Origin: CAIJMU01 sp035530275
Lineage (GTDB): Bacteria > Spirochaetota > Spirochaetia > Treponematales > Rectinemataceae
Assembly: GCA_035530275.1 (NCBI GenBank)
Contig: DATKVC010000020.1
Span: 150,422-214,421, forward strand
DNA: 64,000 bases
Direction: 5' to 3'
In this document: piece after piece, positions 8,898 to 16,813 of the stretch
Position numbering within the stretch: the stretch's first letter is position 1
How the letters are laid out: every line of letters begins with the position of its first letter
Position numbers and translations under genes: made by a program
The notes under the pieces: generated by a model
Told to the model about the DNA's origin: nothing
Seen by the model: the letters and a program-made list of their open reading frames with translations, nothing else
The model's database searches: none

Positions 8898-10511
8898 TCA
8901 AGTTGGCGCCTCTCGCCGATACACCCTTCTCCCGCCGACCCAGGTCTCCTCGACCTTGATGTCGCGGATCGTCCCTGATGGCGCACTTGTAGGATCGGCC
9001 GAGAGCAGGACGAAGTCGGCGAGCATGCCCGCGGTCAAGGCTCCCTTGCGATCCTCGGTGAACTCGGCGTAGGCCGAACCCCGCGTGTAGCAGCGGATCG
9101 CCTCGAGAGGCGTGATCGCCTCGGGTCCCTCGCGGTTGACGGCAAAATGGATCGAGAGCAGCGGATCGCTCGTCGACTCTCCGGGAATGTCCGAGCCGAA
9201 GGCGAGCCGTACGCCTGCGTCGATGAGGGAGCGGTACGGGTAGGCGCGCAGCGCCCTTTCGCGGCCGAGGAGCTTGAGGTCCTTTTCGGGCGAGCCGAGG
9301 GCCGAGGGCTGGGCCGAGACGACGATGCCGAGATTTCGGATCCGCGGTATATCCTCGCTCCGGACGAGCTGGGCGTGCTCGACGCGGATGCGGAGCTTCG
9401 TCATGTCCGGATGCCGCTCGGCCACCTTCTCGAAAGCATCGAGGAATATCTGCACAGCGCGATCGCCGATCGCATGGAAGGCGCCCTGCAACCGATGGCG
9501 CGCGAGGTACTCCAATTCGGCCAGGGGCTCGGAGATGTCGCCGCACATGCCGCGCGAAGTGTCGGAAGAACCTGCGCCCGCAGAACGCGGATCAGTCGCG
9601 TAAGGCTCGCAGAGGCAGGCCGTGCGGGTCGAAAAGGCCCCGTCGAGGAAGTATTTCACCGGGCCGGGCCTGATCCAGTCCCGGGGAAGGAACCCGAGGG
9701 CGCCGCCGATGGAAAAAGCCGCGCGCATGGTGGGCGTGGTCCAGGCCTGCCTTCCGAGCGACCAGCAGGAAAACCGGGCCGTAAGCCTTCCCTGTTTCGC
9801 GTAACGTCCATAGCTGGACAGGGGCTGGGGAAACCAGCAGTTGTCCTGCACCGAGGTGATGCCCTCACGACGGAACCTCTCGAGGGCGAGATCGAGCCGC
9901 TCTTCGCGCTGGGATCGGTCGAAGAAAATCTCGGCGAAGCGCTTCTTCGACAGGCCCGTGTCCCCGAGGTCGCGCACGACGCCGGTCGGCTCTCCGTCCG
10001 GATCGCGGAGGACCTGTCCCTTCCTGGGATCGTCCCCCCCCTGCTTGATGCCGAGGGCCGCCAGGGCCCGCGAATTGAGCCATTGGGCGTGCCCGGAAAA
10101 CTGCGAAAGGATGACGGGATTGCGCGGGAAGGCCTCGTCGAGGAGTTCCTTGCGGGGTTCGGGGCAGGAGGGATAGTCCCAATTGAAGGCATAAAGAATG
10201 CGGCCGGGAGGCGCGTCCTTCCAGCGTTCGCGGAGAAGCGAGACGATCTCGCTTTCGGAAAGGCCGCCGAGATCAGGCGCCATGAGGTGGTCGCCGAGAA
10301 TGACCGCGTGGAGATGGTCGTCGTTGAAGCCGGGGATGACCGTCCTGCCGCCGAAGTCCACCGTTTCGGCTCCCGGCCCCGCGATGGCGTGGGCATCGGC
10401 GAGCGTCCCCGCGAAGGAGATCCTTTCGCCGCGAAGAACCAAAGCCTCGACCCGGGGCGACTTTTCGTCCATGGTGAGGAAGGTCGCGCCGGAAAGGAGA
10501 ATCGACTTCAT
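8898..10511 (-). CDS. YtcJ-like amidohydrolase (amidohydrolase_3 family)
   Basis: A 537-residue metal-dependent hydrolase of the YtcJ/amidohydrolase_3 group. Evidence includes the N-terminal beta-sandwich start, VIPGFNDDHLHA metal-binding segment near residue 60, DWDYPSC-like NWDYPSC loop, HAIGDRAVQIFLDAF near 345, RVEHAQLV, and FGSDIPGES near the C-terminal metal site. These enzymes hydrolyse amide or ester bonds in small cyclic or exported compounds, but the substrate is not predictable. The ATG at 10511 follows a 50-bp gap after the cytochrome oxidase operon on the same strand, so read-through from that operon is possible. Confidence 0.88.
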   Translation of the reverse strand: MKSILLSGATFLTMDEKSPRVEALVLRGERISFAGTLADAHAIAGPGAETVDFGGRTVIPGFNDDHLHAVILGDHLMAPDLGGLSESEIVSLLRERWKDAPPGRILYAFNWDYPSCPEPRKELLDEAFPRNPVILSQFSGHAQWLNSRALAALGIKQGGDDPRKGQVLRDPDGEPTGVVRDLGDTGLSKKRFAEIFFDRSQREERLDLALERFRREGITSVQDNCWFPQPLSSYGRYAKQGRLTARFSCWSLGRQAWTTPTMRAAFSIGGALGFLPRDWIRPGPVKYFLDGAFSTRTACLCEPYATDPRSAGAGSSDTSRGMCGDISEPLAELEYLARHRLQGAFHAIGDRAVQIFLDAFEKVAERHPDMTKLRIRVEHAQLVRSEDIPRIRNLGIVVSAQPSALGSPEKDLKLLGRERALRAYPYRSLIDAGVRLAFGSDIPGESTSDPLLSIHFAVNREGPEAITPLEAIRCYTRGSAYAEFTEDRKGALTAGMLADFVLLSADPTSAPSGTIRDIKVEETWVGGRRVYRREAPT

Positions 10512-10561
10512 CCTCCAAGGCTACAGGCGGGCGGCGAAACGGTCAAGCGAAAGCCTTCGCG

Positions 10562-11179
10562 TCAATCGTTCTCCGGGAATTCGTCGATCTTGCCCTCCTT
10601 CCATTTCTGGAAGTCGTCGGCCTTCACCACATGGATCTTCGACATCATGTCCGAATGTCCCGGCCCGCAATACACGGTGCAAAGAATATCGTAGACGCCG
10701 ACATCCTTGGCCTGGAACCAGGCGTAGGTCTGCATGCCGGGCACCGCGTCGACCTGGATGTGCATTGCGGGGACGTAGAAGCCATGGAGCACGTCCTCGG
10801 AGGTGATGTTGAGCCGGACGTCGGACCCGACGGGAACCACGAGCTCGTTCGATTTCTTTCCGTCGGGATAGGTGAAATTGAAAACGAACTGTCGCTCGTG
10901 CACCTGCACCTGCATCGCCCCCTGGGGAACGCGGCGGAGGAACTCGTAGCCCTGAAGACTCACCACGAAGAAGGTGAGAGCGATGAGGGTGGGCAGAACG
11001 AAGGCCCCCACTTCGAACCAGGGGTTCCCGTGGATTTCCACGGCCTTCGGATGCCTCGAGGCCCGATAGCGAACGAGGAAGAGGACCATGAAAAACACGA
11101 TCGCCGCGAAGAGGAGGGCGGAGATCACGAGGATGTAGTACAAGCCCTCGTTGACAGCGCCGGTAGTCGTTGCGCCCAT
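10562..11179 (-). CDS. ctaC: Cytochrome c oxidase subunit II (CuA subunit)
   Basis: A 205-residue protein starting at the ATG at 11179 behind GGGGGCGG; a longer frame would overlap subunit IV. Two transmembrane helices lie at about 12-35 and 55-80. The periplasmic cupredoxin domain carries the full CuA site: His in DVLHGFYVP and the C-terminal CTVYCGPGHSDM cluster with two Cys, His and Met. It has no fused cytochrome c domain, unlike caa3 subunits. It accepts electrons from cytochrome c and passes them to heme a of subunit I. It is the last gene of the oxidase operon. Confidence 0.94.
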   Translation of the reverse strand: MGATTTGAVNEGLYYILVISALLFAAIVFFMVLFLVRYRASRHPKAVEIHGNPWFEVGAFVLPTLIALTFFVVSLQGYEFLRRVPQGAMQVQVHERQFVFNFTYPDGKKSNELVVPVGSDVRLNITSEDVLHGFYVPAMHIQVDAVPGMQTYAWFQAKDVGVYDILCTVYCGPGHSDMMSKIHVVKADDFQKWKEGKIDEFPEND

Positions 11180-11190
11180 GTTCCGCCCCC

Positions 11191-11523
11191 TCAGCGATAG
11201 AGTATGTCGGTGTAGGTGAGACCGATGAAGATCGTGAGCGTCACGAGGACGATCGGGATGAGGAGCTGGATGACGAGCTTGTCCTCCCACCAGAGATGCA
11301 TGAAACCGAGGAGGACGAGAATGGATTTCGTGGCAGCTATGGCGAGAACCACGAGGATGGCGATCCAGCCGAGATCCCAGCTCGCGGCCGTTACCGTGAG
11401 GGCTGTGAGGCAGACGAGGGCCGCCCAGATGGCGACGTAGAACCTTGGGCTCCCGTGGGAACTCTGGCCGCCGTGATCCACTCGGGTCGCGTCAGCCTCG
11501 CTCGTATTTGCGCTATCGCTCAT
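11191..11523 (-). CDS. ctaF: Cytochrome c oxidase subunit IV family protein
   Basis: A 110-residue membrane protein with three hydrophobic helices (about 29-50, 55-77 and 85-107) and a polar N-terminus. The helix with LLGFMHLWWEDKLVIQLLIP is characteristic of the bacterial CtaF/CoxD-type fourth subunit of heme-copper oxidases. It lies between subunit III (9-bp gap) and subunit II (11-bp gap). It likely stabilises the complex rather than taking part in catalysis. Confidence 0.85.
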   Translation of the reverse strand: MSDSANTSEADATRVDHGGQSSHGSPRFYVAIWAALVCLTALTVTAASWDLGWIAILVVLAIAATKSILVLLGFMHLWWEDKLVIQLLIPIVLVTLTIFIGLTYTDILYR

Positions 11524-11532
11524 GCGTTTCTC

Positions 11533-12225
11533 CTAGCTGATCAGATAGAACAGGGGAAATAAGAATATCCAGATGATGTCGACGAGGTGCCAGAAGAGGC
11601 CGACGTTCTCGAGGAAAATCGGCCTCTCAGCCGTGACCGTCCCCTTCGACATGCCTCGAAACACGAAGCCGAAGACAGTCATTCCGGCGATGACATGAAT
11701 CGCGTGGAGTCCGGTCATCGAAAAATAAAGACCGAAATAGAGGATCTCGCCGAAGGGCAGGGAGAGGAGATGGGGGGCGTTCGGATAGAGGCCGCTCTCG
11801 AATTTGTGTCCCCACTCGAAGCCCTTGATAACGAGGAAGGTGAGACCGCAGAGGAGGGTCAGGCCGAGAAAGAGCTTGGCCAGACCCAGCCGCCTTTCGC
11901 GGAGCCAATGGATCGAGAGGACGACGAAGAGCGAGCTCGTAATGAGGACTATGGTGTTCGTCGTGCCGAAGACCCTGTCGAGGAGCATCGAGGCCGCGTG
12001 GAAATCCGCATGATGGCGCCAGCGATAGGCGGAATAGAGGAGGAAGAGTCCTCCGAAAAGAAGTATTTCCGTCGAGACGAAGAGCCACATACCGAGGCGG
12101 CCTCTATCGTCGTGCACGGCGGTCGAATGGGGCGAATGCGAGACGTCAGACGAGTGCGGGGCGGCGGACGAACTCGGAGAGCGAGGCGCGGAGGCATCGC
12201 CGGGGGGATTGGCCGCATTGCTCAT
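11533..12225 (-). CDS. ctaE: Cytochrome c oxidase subunit III
   Basis: A 230-residue subunit III of the heme-copper oxidase. The ATG at 12225 overlaps the ctaD stop (ATGA) and is preceded by GAAGGAGGT, which decides the start. After a low-complexity Ser/Pro/His-rich N-terminus of about 40 residues there are five transmembrane helices, with the typical LGMWLFVSTEILLFGGLF, TGLHAIHVIAG and ENVGLFWHLVDIIWIFLFPLF segments. The subunit supports proton pumping and long-term stability of subunit I. Confidence 0.93.
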   Translation of the reverse strand: MSNAANPPGDASAPRSPSSSAAPHSSDVSHSPHSTAVHDDRGRLGMWLFVSTEILLFGGLFLLYSAYRWRHHADFHAASMLLDRVFGTTNTIVLITSSLFVVLSIHWLRERRLGLAKLFLGLTLLCGLTFLVIKGFEWGHKFESGLYPNAPHLLSLPFGEILYFGLYFSMTGLHAIHVIAGMTVFGFVFRGMSKGTVTAERPIFLENVGLFWHLVDIIWIFLFPLFYLIS

Positions 12226-14042
12226 TTCTCGACCTCCTTCGCGCCGAATTCGAAGGGGCCGTCGCGACATTCGGTCGCGGGCGAATGGCCGCTAGCGCTG
12301 CCATTCGCATTCCCATCGGAGCCGAATTCGTAGGGGCCGTCGCGACCTTCGGTCGCGGGCGAATGGCCGCTAGCGCTGCCATTCGCTTTCCCATCGAGGC
12401 CGAATTCGTAGGGGCCTTTGGTAATGATAGGCGGGGTTTCCCAGTTCTCGAGGGGGGCCGGCGAAGGGAGGGTCCATTCGAGGGTGGCGCCCTGCCAGGG
12501 ATTGGCGGGGGCGGGCTCGCCTTTCCGCGCCCCGCGGATCAGGTTGCCGAAAACGAGCGCGATGCCCGCCACCATGATATAGGCCCCGATGCTCGATACG
12601 AACTGGAGGTCGGCGAATTTCACCGGGTAGTCGAAGTAGCGGCGCGGCATCCCTTCCCAGCCCATCACGAAATAGGGGAAGTAGAAGATGTTGAAGCCTA
12701 CGAAGAAGACAAGCCACGCGATGATCGCGAAGCGTTTCGCGTACATCTTGCCCGTCATCTTGGGGAACCAGTAGTAGAGGGCGGCGAAAATGCCGAAACC
12801 CGTGCCTCCGAAGATAATGTAATGGAAGTGGGCCACGACGAAGTAGGTGTCGTGGAGTTGGACGTCGGTGCTGAGTCCGCCGAGGAGGAGGCCGGAAAGT
12901 CCGCCTATCGTGAAGAGGAAGACGAAGGAGAGGGCGTAGAGGAAGGGCGCCTCGATCTGGATGGAGCCCTTGTACATCGTCGCCAGCCAATTGATGACCT
13001 TGATCGCGCTCGGTACGGCGACGAGGAAGGTGAGGAGGGAGAAGACCACGCCGGCCGTGTCGCTCTGGCCGTTCACGTACATGTGGTGGCCCCAGACCAG
13101 GGAACCGACGCTTGCGATGGCCAAGCTCGAGAAGGCGATCATCTTGTAGCCGAAGATGTTCTTGCGCGAAAAGACCGGGAAGAGGTCCGACATGATGCCC
13201 ATCGCGGGCAGGATCATGATGTAGACCGCGGGGTGCGAGTAGATCCAAAAGAGATGCTGATAGAGAAGGGGATCGCCGCCCTTGGTGGGATCGAAGACCC
13301 CGATGCCGAAGAGCCTTTCCACGACGATCAGCAACATCGTGATGCCGATGATCGGCGTCGCGAGGATCTGGACCCAAGCCGTCGAGTAGAGCCCCCACAC
13401 TGAGAGGGGCATCCTCGAGAACTTCATTCCCGGGGCCCGGAGCATGTGCACCGTGGAGACGATGTTGATGCCCGTGAGGATCGAGGACATGCCGAGGATG
13501 AAGACCGCGAAGGTGGCCATGGGCACGTCGACCGAGGTCTTGAGGCTGAAGGGCACGTAGAAGGTCCAGCCCGTGTCGGGAGCGCCGCCGTTGATGAAGA
13601 CCGATGTCGCGGCGATCGCCGCCCCGGTCATGAAGAGGTACCAGGAAAAGAGATTGAGCCTCGGGAAGGCCATGTCGTTGGCCCCGATAAGGGTGGGCAG
13701 CGAGAAGTTGCCGAAGATGGTCGGAATGCCGGGAATCACAACGAGGAAGATCTGGATGATGCCGTGAAGCGTGAAAAGGGCGTCGAAGGTCCTGGCGTCC
13801 ATGATTTGCGGCCCCGGGAACATCTCCTCGATGCGCATCAAAAGTCCGAAGATGACCGCGATCGAGAAGAAGGTCCCGATGGCCGTCAGGTAGAGGATTC
13901 CGATTCGCTTATGATTGGTGGTCGTGAGCCAGCCGACGATTCCCGGCTTGATGCTCGTCGGCCTGAAATAAGGCCCTTCCCCATAGGGGACCGCGTCCGC
14001 TCCGGCGCGGGAACCATGGGCCGCGTCTGTTATATCTGACAT
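12222..14042 (-). CDS. ctaD: Cytochrome c oxidase subunit I, A2-type, with repeat-extended C-terminus
   Basis: A 606-residue heme-copper oxidase catalytic subunit with about twelve transmembrane helices. The CuB/heme ligands are visible in the YSHPAVYIMILP helix, WGHHMYVNG and HDTYFVVAHFHY. The YSHPAV sequence replaces the usual GHPEV glutamate by the Tyr-Ser pair typical of A2-type (YS-motif) oxidases. The family normally ends near GPYEF; here that end is followed by two 26-residue repeats encoded by a 78-bp tandem repeat, adding about 50 glycine- and serine-rich residues. It follows the SCO gene by 10 bp and overlaps the start of subunit III. Confidence 0.95.
   Translation of the reverse strand: MSDITDAAHGSRAGADAVPYGEGPYFRPTSIKPGIVGWLTTTNHKRIGILYLTAIGTFFSIAVIFGLLMRIEEMFPGPQIMDARTFDALFTLHGIIQIFLVVIPGIPTIFGNFSLPTLIGANDMAFPRLNLFSWYLFMTGAAIAATSVFINGGAPDTGWTFYVPFSLKTSVDVPMATFAVFILGMSSILTGINIVSTVHMLRAPGMKFSRMPLSVWGLYSTAWVQILATPIIGITMLLIVVERLFGIGVFDPTKGGDPLLYQHLFWIYSHPAVYIMILPAMGIMSDLFPVFSRKNIFGYKMIAFSSLAIASVGSLVWGHHMYVNGQSDTAGVVFSLLTFLVAVPSAIKVINWLATMYKGSIQIEAPFLYALSFVFLFTIGGLSGLLLGGLSTDVQLHDTYFVVAHFHYIIFGGTGFGIFAALYYWFPKMTGKMYAKRFAIIAWLVFFVGFNIFYFPYFVMGWEGMPRRYFDYPVKFADLQFVSSIGAYIMVAGIALVFGNLIRGARKGEPAPANPWQGATLEWTLPSPAPLENWETPPIITKGPYEFGLDGKANGSASGHSPATEGRDGPYEFGSDGNANGSASGHSPATECRDGPFEFGAKEVEK
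12244..12417 (-). repeat. Tandem repeat, 78-bp period, inside the 3' end of ctaD
   Basis: Two full 78-bp units starting at 12244 and 12322 and a partial third from 12400 to 12417 are nearly identical. Each full unit has a palindromic core with 9-bp arms GCGAATGGC and GCCATTCGC around a GCTAGC centre (12281-12308 and 12359-12386), plus a GTCGCGA palindrome. Because 78 is divisible by three the frame is kept, giving 26-residue protein repeats beginning GPYEFG. The third unit matches the normal end of the protein, so the array looks like an expansion of the gene's own 3' end with palindromic material added. Confidence 0.9.
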
Positions 14043-14052
14043 GAAATCTCCT

Positions 14053-14853
14053 TTAGTTGCGCGTATTCTCGGCGGCGCGCCTGCGTCGGCGGGTACCCGC
14101 CACTACAAGGATCACTGCGAGCATGCCCACGGCCAATATGGTGGCGGTCCCCGCGACGCGGATGAGATCGAGTTCGAAACGGTTCCGAACGGGATTGTAG
14201 CTCAGGCATACCCTGAGGAGCTTCGCGACGGTCGGGCGCACGAGACCCTGCGAAGCCTCCATAAGCGACATCTGGAGATCGATGGCGAGGAATGAAGTGC
14301 CGGGGATGTATCGGACGATCTTTCCGTCGGGTGCGAGCACGATGACGCCAAGCGGGTGGTCGAAATCGACACCTTCCTGTCGGTAGGAAAAACCCACCGA
14401 GGCGGCGAGGCGATCGATGTTGTCGTGGGTGCCGACCAGGAAACGCCATCCGTCGGGCGGGAATGGTTTTTCGATCGAGGCCAGGGCAATGCGCTTTTTA
14501 TCGAGGGCATCGGCCGTCGTCTCTATCGGATTGATGGAAACCGTGACGACCTCGTAATCCTTGCCGGCCGTTCCCGGAACATCGCGCAGGCCCGCCGCGA
14601 GCCCCGTGAGGAGGAGGTTGCATTGGTCCTTACAGCGATAGTACGCGAGGGTGAGGATCATCGGCCTTCCCGCCAGAGACTTCAGCGTGAGAGGCTTGCC
14701 GTCTTCGCCGGTGAATGTCGTTCCGATATCAGCGATTGCGCCCAGCTTTTCGTCGAAGCCAATGGGGACATCGCCGGCGCCATGGGCGGCCAGCCGCAAC
14801 GAGGCTATGGAAAAGGCCGCAATGGCCAAGGCCACCCTACCCGTGCCGCGCAT
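14053..14853 (-). CDS. SCO1/SenC family copper chaperone
   Basis: A 266-residue thioredoxin-fold protein that delivers copper to the CuA site of subunit II. It has an N-terminal signal-like hydrophobic stretch, the copper-binding CxxxC motif in YYRCKDQCNLL near residue 75, and the third ligand His in the FDHPLGV segment near 167. A C-terminal transmembrane helix (about 237-258) followed by an arginine-rich tail is an added anchor. ATG at 14853 is preferred; a GTG codon directly before it at 14856 is possible. The gene lies between the cytochrome c gene (13-bp gap) and ctaD. Confidence 0.9.
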   Translation of the reverse strand: MRGTGRVALAIAAFSIASLRLAAHGAGDVPIGFDEKLGAIADIGTTFTGEDGKPLTLKSLAGRPMILTLAYYRCKDQCNLLLTGLAAGLRDVPGTAGKDYEVVTVSINPIETTADALDKKRIALASIEKPFPPDGWRFLVGTHDNIDRLAASVGFSYRQEGVDFDHPLGVIVLAPDGKIVRYIPGTSFLAIDLQMSLMEASQGLVRPTVAKLLRVCLSYNPVRNRFELDLIRVAGTATILAVGMLAVILVVAGTRRRRRAAENTRN

Positions 14854-14866
14854 CACGGAAACCCCG

Positions 14867-15613
14867 CTACTTCCATGCCTTCGACACGTAGGCGTAGAGA
14901 TCCGAAACCTGGGCGTCGCTCAGGATCGAGGGATCGAAGGTCGGCATCTGCCCGGCGCTTCCATCGGGCATATGAGGGCTCCGCACGAAGGCTTTCAGGC
15001 TGTCGAGGCTCGCGAGCTTGGTCGAGGTCTTGAGGGGGAGGGAGGCTACGATCGCGTTGAGGCCGTTGCCATGGCAGGATTGGCAGTTCGCGGCGAAGAC
15101 GGCTCGGCCTCGCCTAAACTCGGGAGACTGCGGAACCGCGTTCGCCGCCGTCGTCTTTCCCCCGACGGCAGGCTCGACCGTGATCGCCCTGCCGTAGAGT
15201 ATGCCCGAGCCGAAGTAGCCGAGGCCCATGACCCCGACGAAGGCTATGGCGAGGAGGCTCGTCATCCAGAAACTGTGGAGCTTTGCCTCGCCACCGAGAA
15301 TGACCACCGCGCCCAGTGAAACGAGGACGATGGAGGCGAGGGTTATTTTAATGACGATGGCCGGCATGAGAACGGCGCGATAGAAATGCATCCAGTCGAG
15401 GACGCCGAGGAGAATTGTTGGGAAGACGAATACGAAGGCGAGTATCGCCGCGTGTCGCGCCGTCGGCAACAGCTGCTTCTTCTTAAAAACAATCGCAACT
15501 ATGAGGAAAATGAATGCCCCCACCGTGAGTCCGATGGGAAGATGGGTAATCGGGGCGTGGAGGGGCTCGTCGAAGCCGACGAGCTTGAGGAGGGCGTAGA
15601 AGGAATCGACCAT
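14867..15613 (-). CDS. DUF2231-type membrane protein fused to cytochrome c
   Basis: A 248-residue protein starting at ATG 15613 with GAGAGG upstream. The first 150 residues contain four transmembrane helices and histidines (ITHLPIG start, ARHAAIL, DWMHFY) resembling DUF2231/DUF2231-like quinol or heme membrane domains. After a short linker a class I cytochrome c domain has CQSCHG near residue 184 and an axial Met candidate in GQMPTF near 228. It is likely the electron donor to CuA of the oxidase, replacing the cytochrome c domain that caa3 oxidases carry on subunit II. It is the first gene of the oxidase operon. Confidence 0.85.
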   Translation of the reverse strand: MVDSFYALLKLVGFDEPLHAPITHLPIGLTVGAFIFLIVAIVFKKKQLLPTARHAAILAFVFVFPTILLGVLDWMHFYRAVLMPAIVIKITLASIVLVSLGAVVILGGEAKLHSFWMTSLLAIAFVGVMGLGYFGSGILYGRAITVEPAVGGKTTAANAVPQSPEFRRGRAVFAANCQSCHGNGLNAIVASLPLKTSTKLASLDSLKAFVRSPHMPDGSAGQMPTFDPSILSDAQVSDLYAYVSKAWK

Positions 15614-15706
15614 GGAACCTCTCGCTTCAATGTGTTTTAGAAACCGGCACAAGAAAGGCGACTCGAGTCCAGGTAGACTCCCGCGCCGGCGCCAAATGTG
15701 AAGAAT

Positions 15707-15735
15707 AGTCTAGACCCTGCCGATTGGCCTGTCAA
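15707..15735 (-). promoter_or_regulatory. Sigma-70 promoter of the cytochrome oxidase operon
   Basis: On the minus strand a perfect TTGACA (15730-15735) and TAGACT (15707-15712) are separated by exactly 17 bp. Transcription should start near 15700 and run leftward through the cytochrome c, SCO, ctaD, ctaE, ctaF and ctaC genes, with a leader of about 87 bases. It shares the intergenic space with the divergent ctaB gene. Confidence 0.75.
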
Positions 15736-15765
15736 ACCTCCTGTTGCATTTGTTACACTATTCCC

Positions 15766-16761
15766 ATGTTTTTCAAACGAAGTTACCGAGGATCGCTCAA
15801 AGACCTCTACGCCCTCATCAAAGGTGGGATTGTCGCCTCGAACACGATGACGGCCCTTGGCGCCATGGCCCTTTCGCCCTGGCCTGCGAGCATGAGCCTT
15901 GTGGAAATTGGGATCCGGGCGCTCGAACTCTGCGCGGGAACGGCTTGCTTAGTCGCAGGTTCCTGCGCGGTCAACAATTGGCTCGACCGCGATATTGATG
16001 CCTTAATGGCGAGAACCAAGGATAGACCGACCGTTTCAGGTAGAATCGGCAGCACCGCGACCCTCGCGATCGGAGGCGGCCTCCTCCTTCTCGGCATGAC
16101 TTTTTTAGCCCTCGATGGCCGGGGGCCCGCCATGCTCGGCGCCTTCGGAGCCTTCGTCTATATTATCCCTTATACCCTCTGGTCGAAGCGCCGGAGCGGG
16201 ATCAGCTCCTTCGTCGGCGGAGTGGCGGGCGCAATACCGCCCCTGATGGGGTGGGCTGTCCTGGATCCGAGGCTCGGAGGGCCGGCGCTTTTCCTTTTCG
16301 CCTTTCTGGTGGCATGGCAGCAAGCCCACGTCAGGGCCCTCGCCTTGAGGCGACGCGTCGATTTCGACAGGGCCGAGGTACCGATGCCGGGCCTGGCGAA
16401 ACCCGGCCTATCTTCGCACGCGTCCGGCGACACAGCCTCGCAATCCCCGAATCTTCGACGCTTCCCGGGGCTCTCGCCCGATCAGGCGGCGCGCTGGGCG
16501 GTTCTCGCGTGGATTGCCGTTCTCTTGCCCTTTCCCCTTCTCGTCGCAAAAAAATTGGACTCCCATTTCGCCATCGCCTTTTCGATTTTCGAAACGGGCC
16601 TCATCGTCCTTTGGGGACTGATAGGAGTCCTGGCCGCGAGGAAGGCGCGTTATGCGAAAACGGTTGCCTGGGGCTCGCTGATGTTCTTCCTTTCGCTCGG
16701 GCAGCTCGTGATCTTTTTTTCTGGGCTCCTGATCGCGAAACTTCTCGGGCTCGCGCTTTGA
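15766..16761 (+). CDS. ctaB: Protoheme IX farnesyltransferase (heme O synthase)
   Basis: A 331-residue UbiA-family prenyltransferase that attaches a farnesyl group to heme b to make heme O for the aa3-type oxidase. Allylic diphosphate motifs are visible: NNWLDRDIDALMART near residue 80 and a second loop YTLWSKRRSGISS near 140. About nine transmembrane helices follow the family pattern. It diverges from the oxidase operon it serves. The ATG at 15766 lacks a ribosome binding site and a weak TACACT -10 box ends 6 bp upstream, so the mRNA may be leaderless. An extra loop of about 25 residues near 220-245 is hydrophilic and poorly conserved. Confidence 0.92.
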   Translation: MFFKRSYRGSLKDLYALIKGGIVASNTMTALGAMALSPWPASMSLVEIGIRALELCAGTACLVAGSCAVNNWLDRDIDALMARTKDRPTVSGRIGSTATLAIGGGLLLLGMTFLALDGRGPAMLGAFGAFVYIIPYTLWSKRRSGISSFVGGVAGAIPPLMGWAVLDPRLGGPALFLFAFLVAWQQAHVRALALRRRVDFDRAEVPMPGLAKPGLSSHASGDTASQSPNLRRFPGLSPDQAARWAVLAWIAVLLPFPLLVAKKLDSHFAIAFSIFETGLIVLWGLIGVLAARKARYAKTVAWGSLMFFLSLGQLVIFFSGLLIAKLLGLAL

Positions 16762-16813
16762 GCCCTCGTTGATCCGGGCCGGACGCGCTATCATAGTCTG
16801 ACCGGGGGTCTCG

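Noticed and set aside
9147..10694. Long plus-strand open frame opposite the amidohydrolase
   Set aside because: Shadow frame; the minus-strand amidohydrolase has clear motifs.
12244..12417. CRISPR-like short repeats in the ctaD end
   Set aside because: Units are contiguous with no unique spacers, have a period divisible by three and lie in frame within a gene; no cas genes are near.
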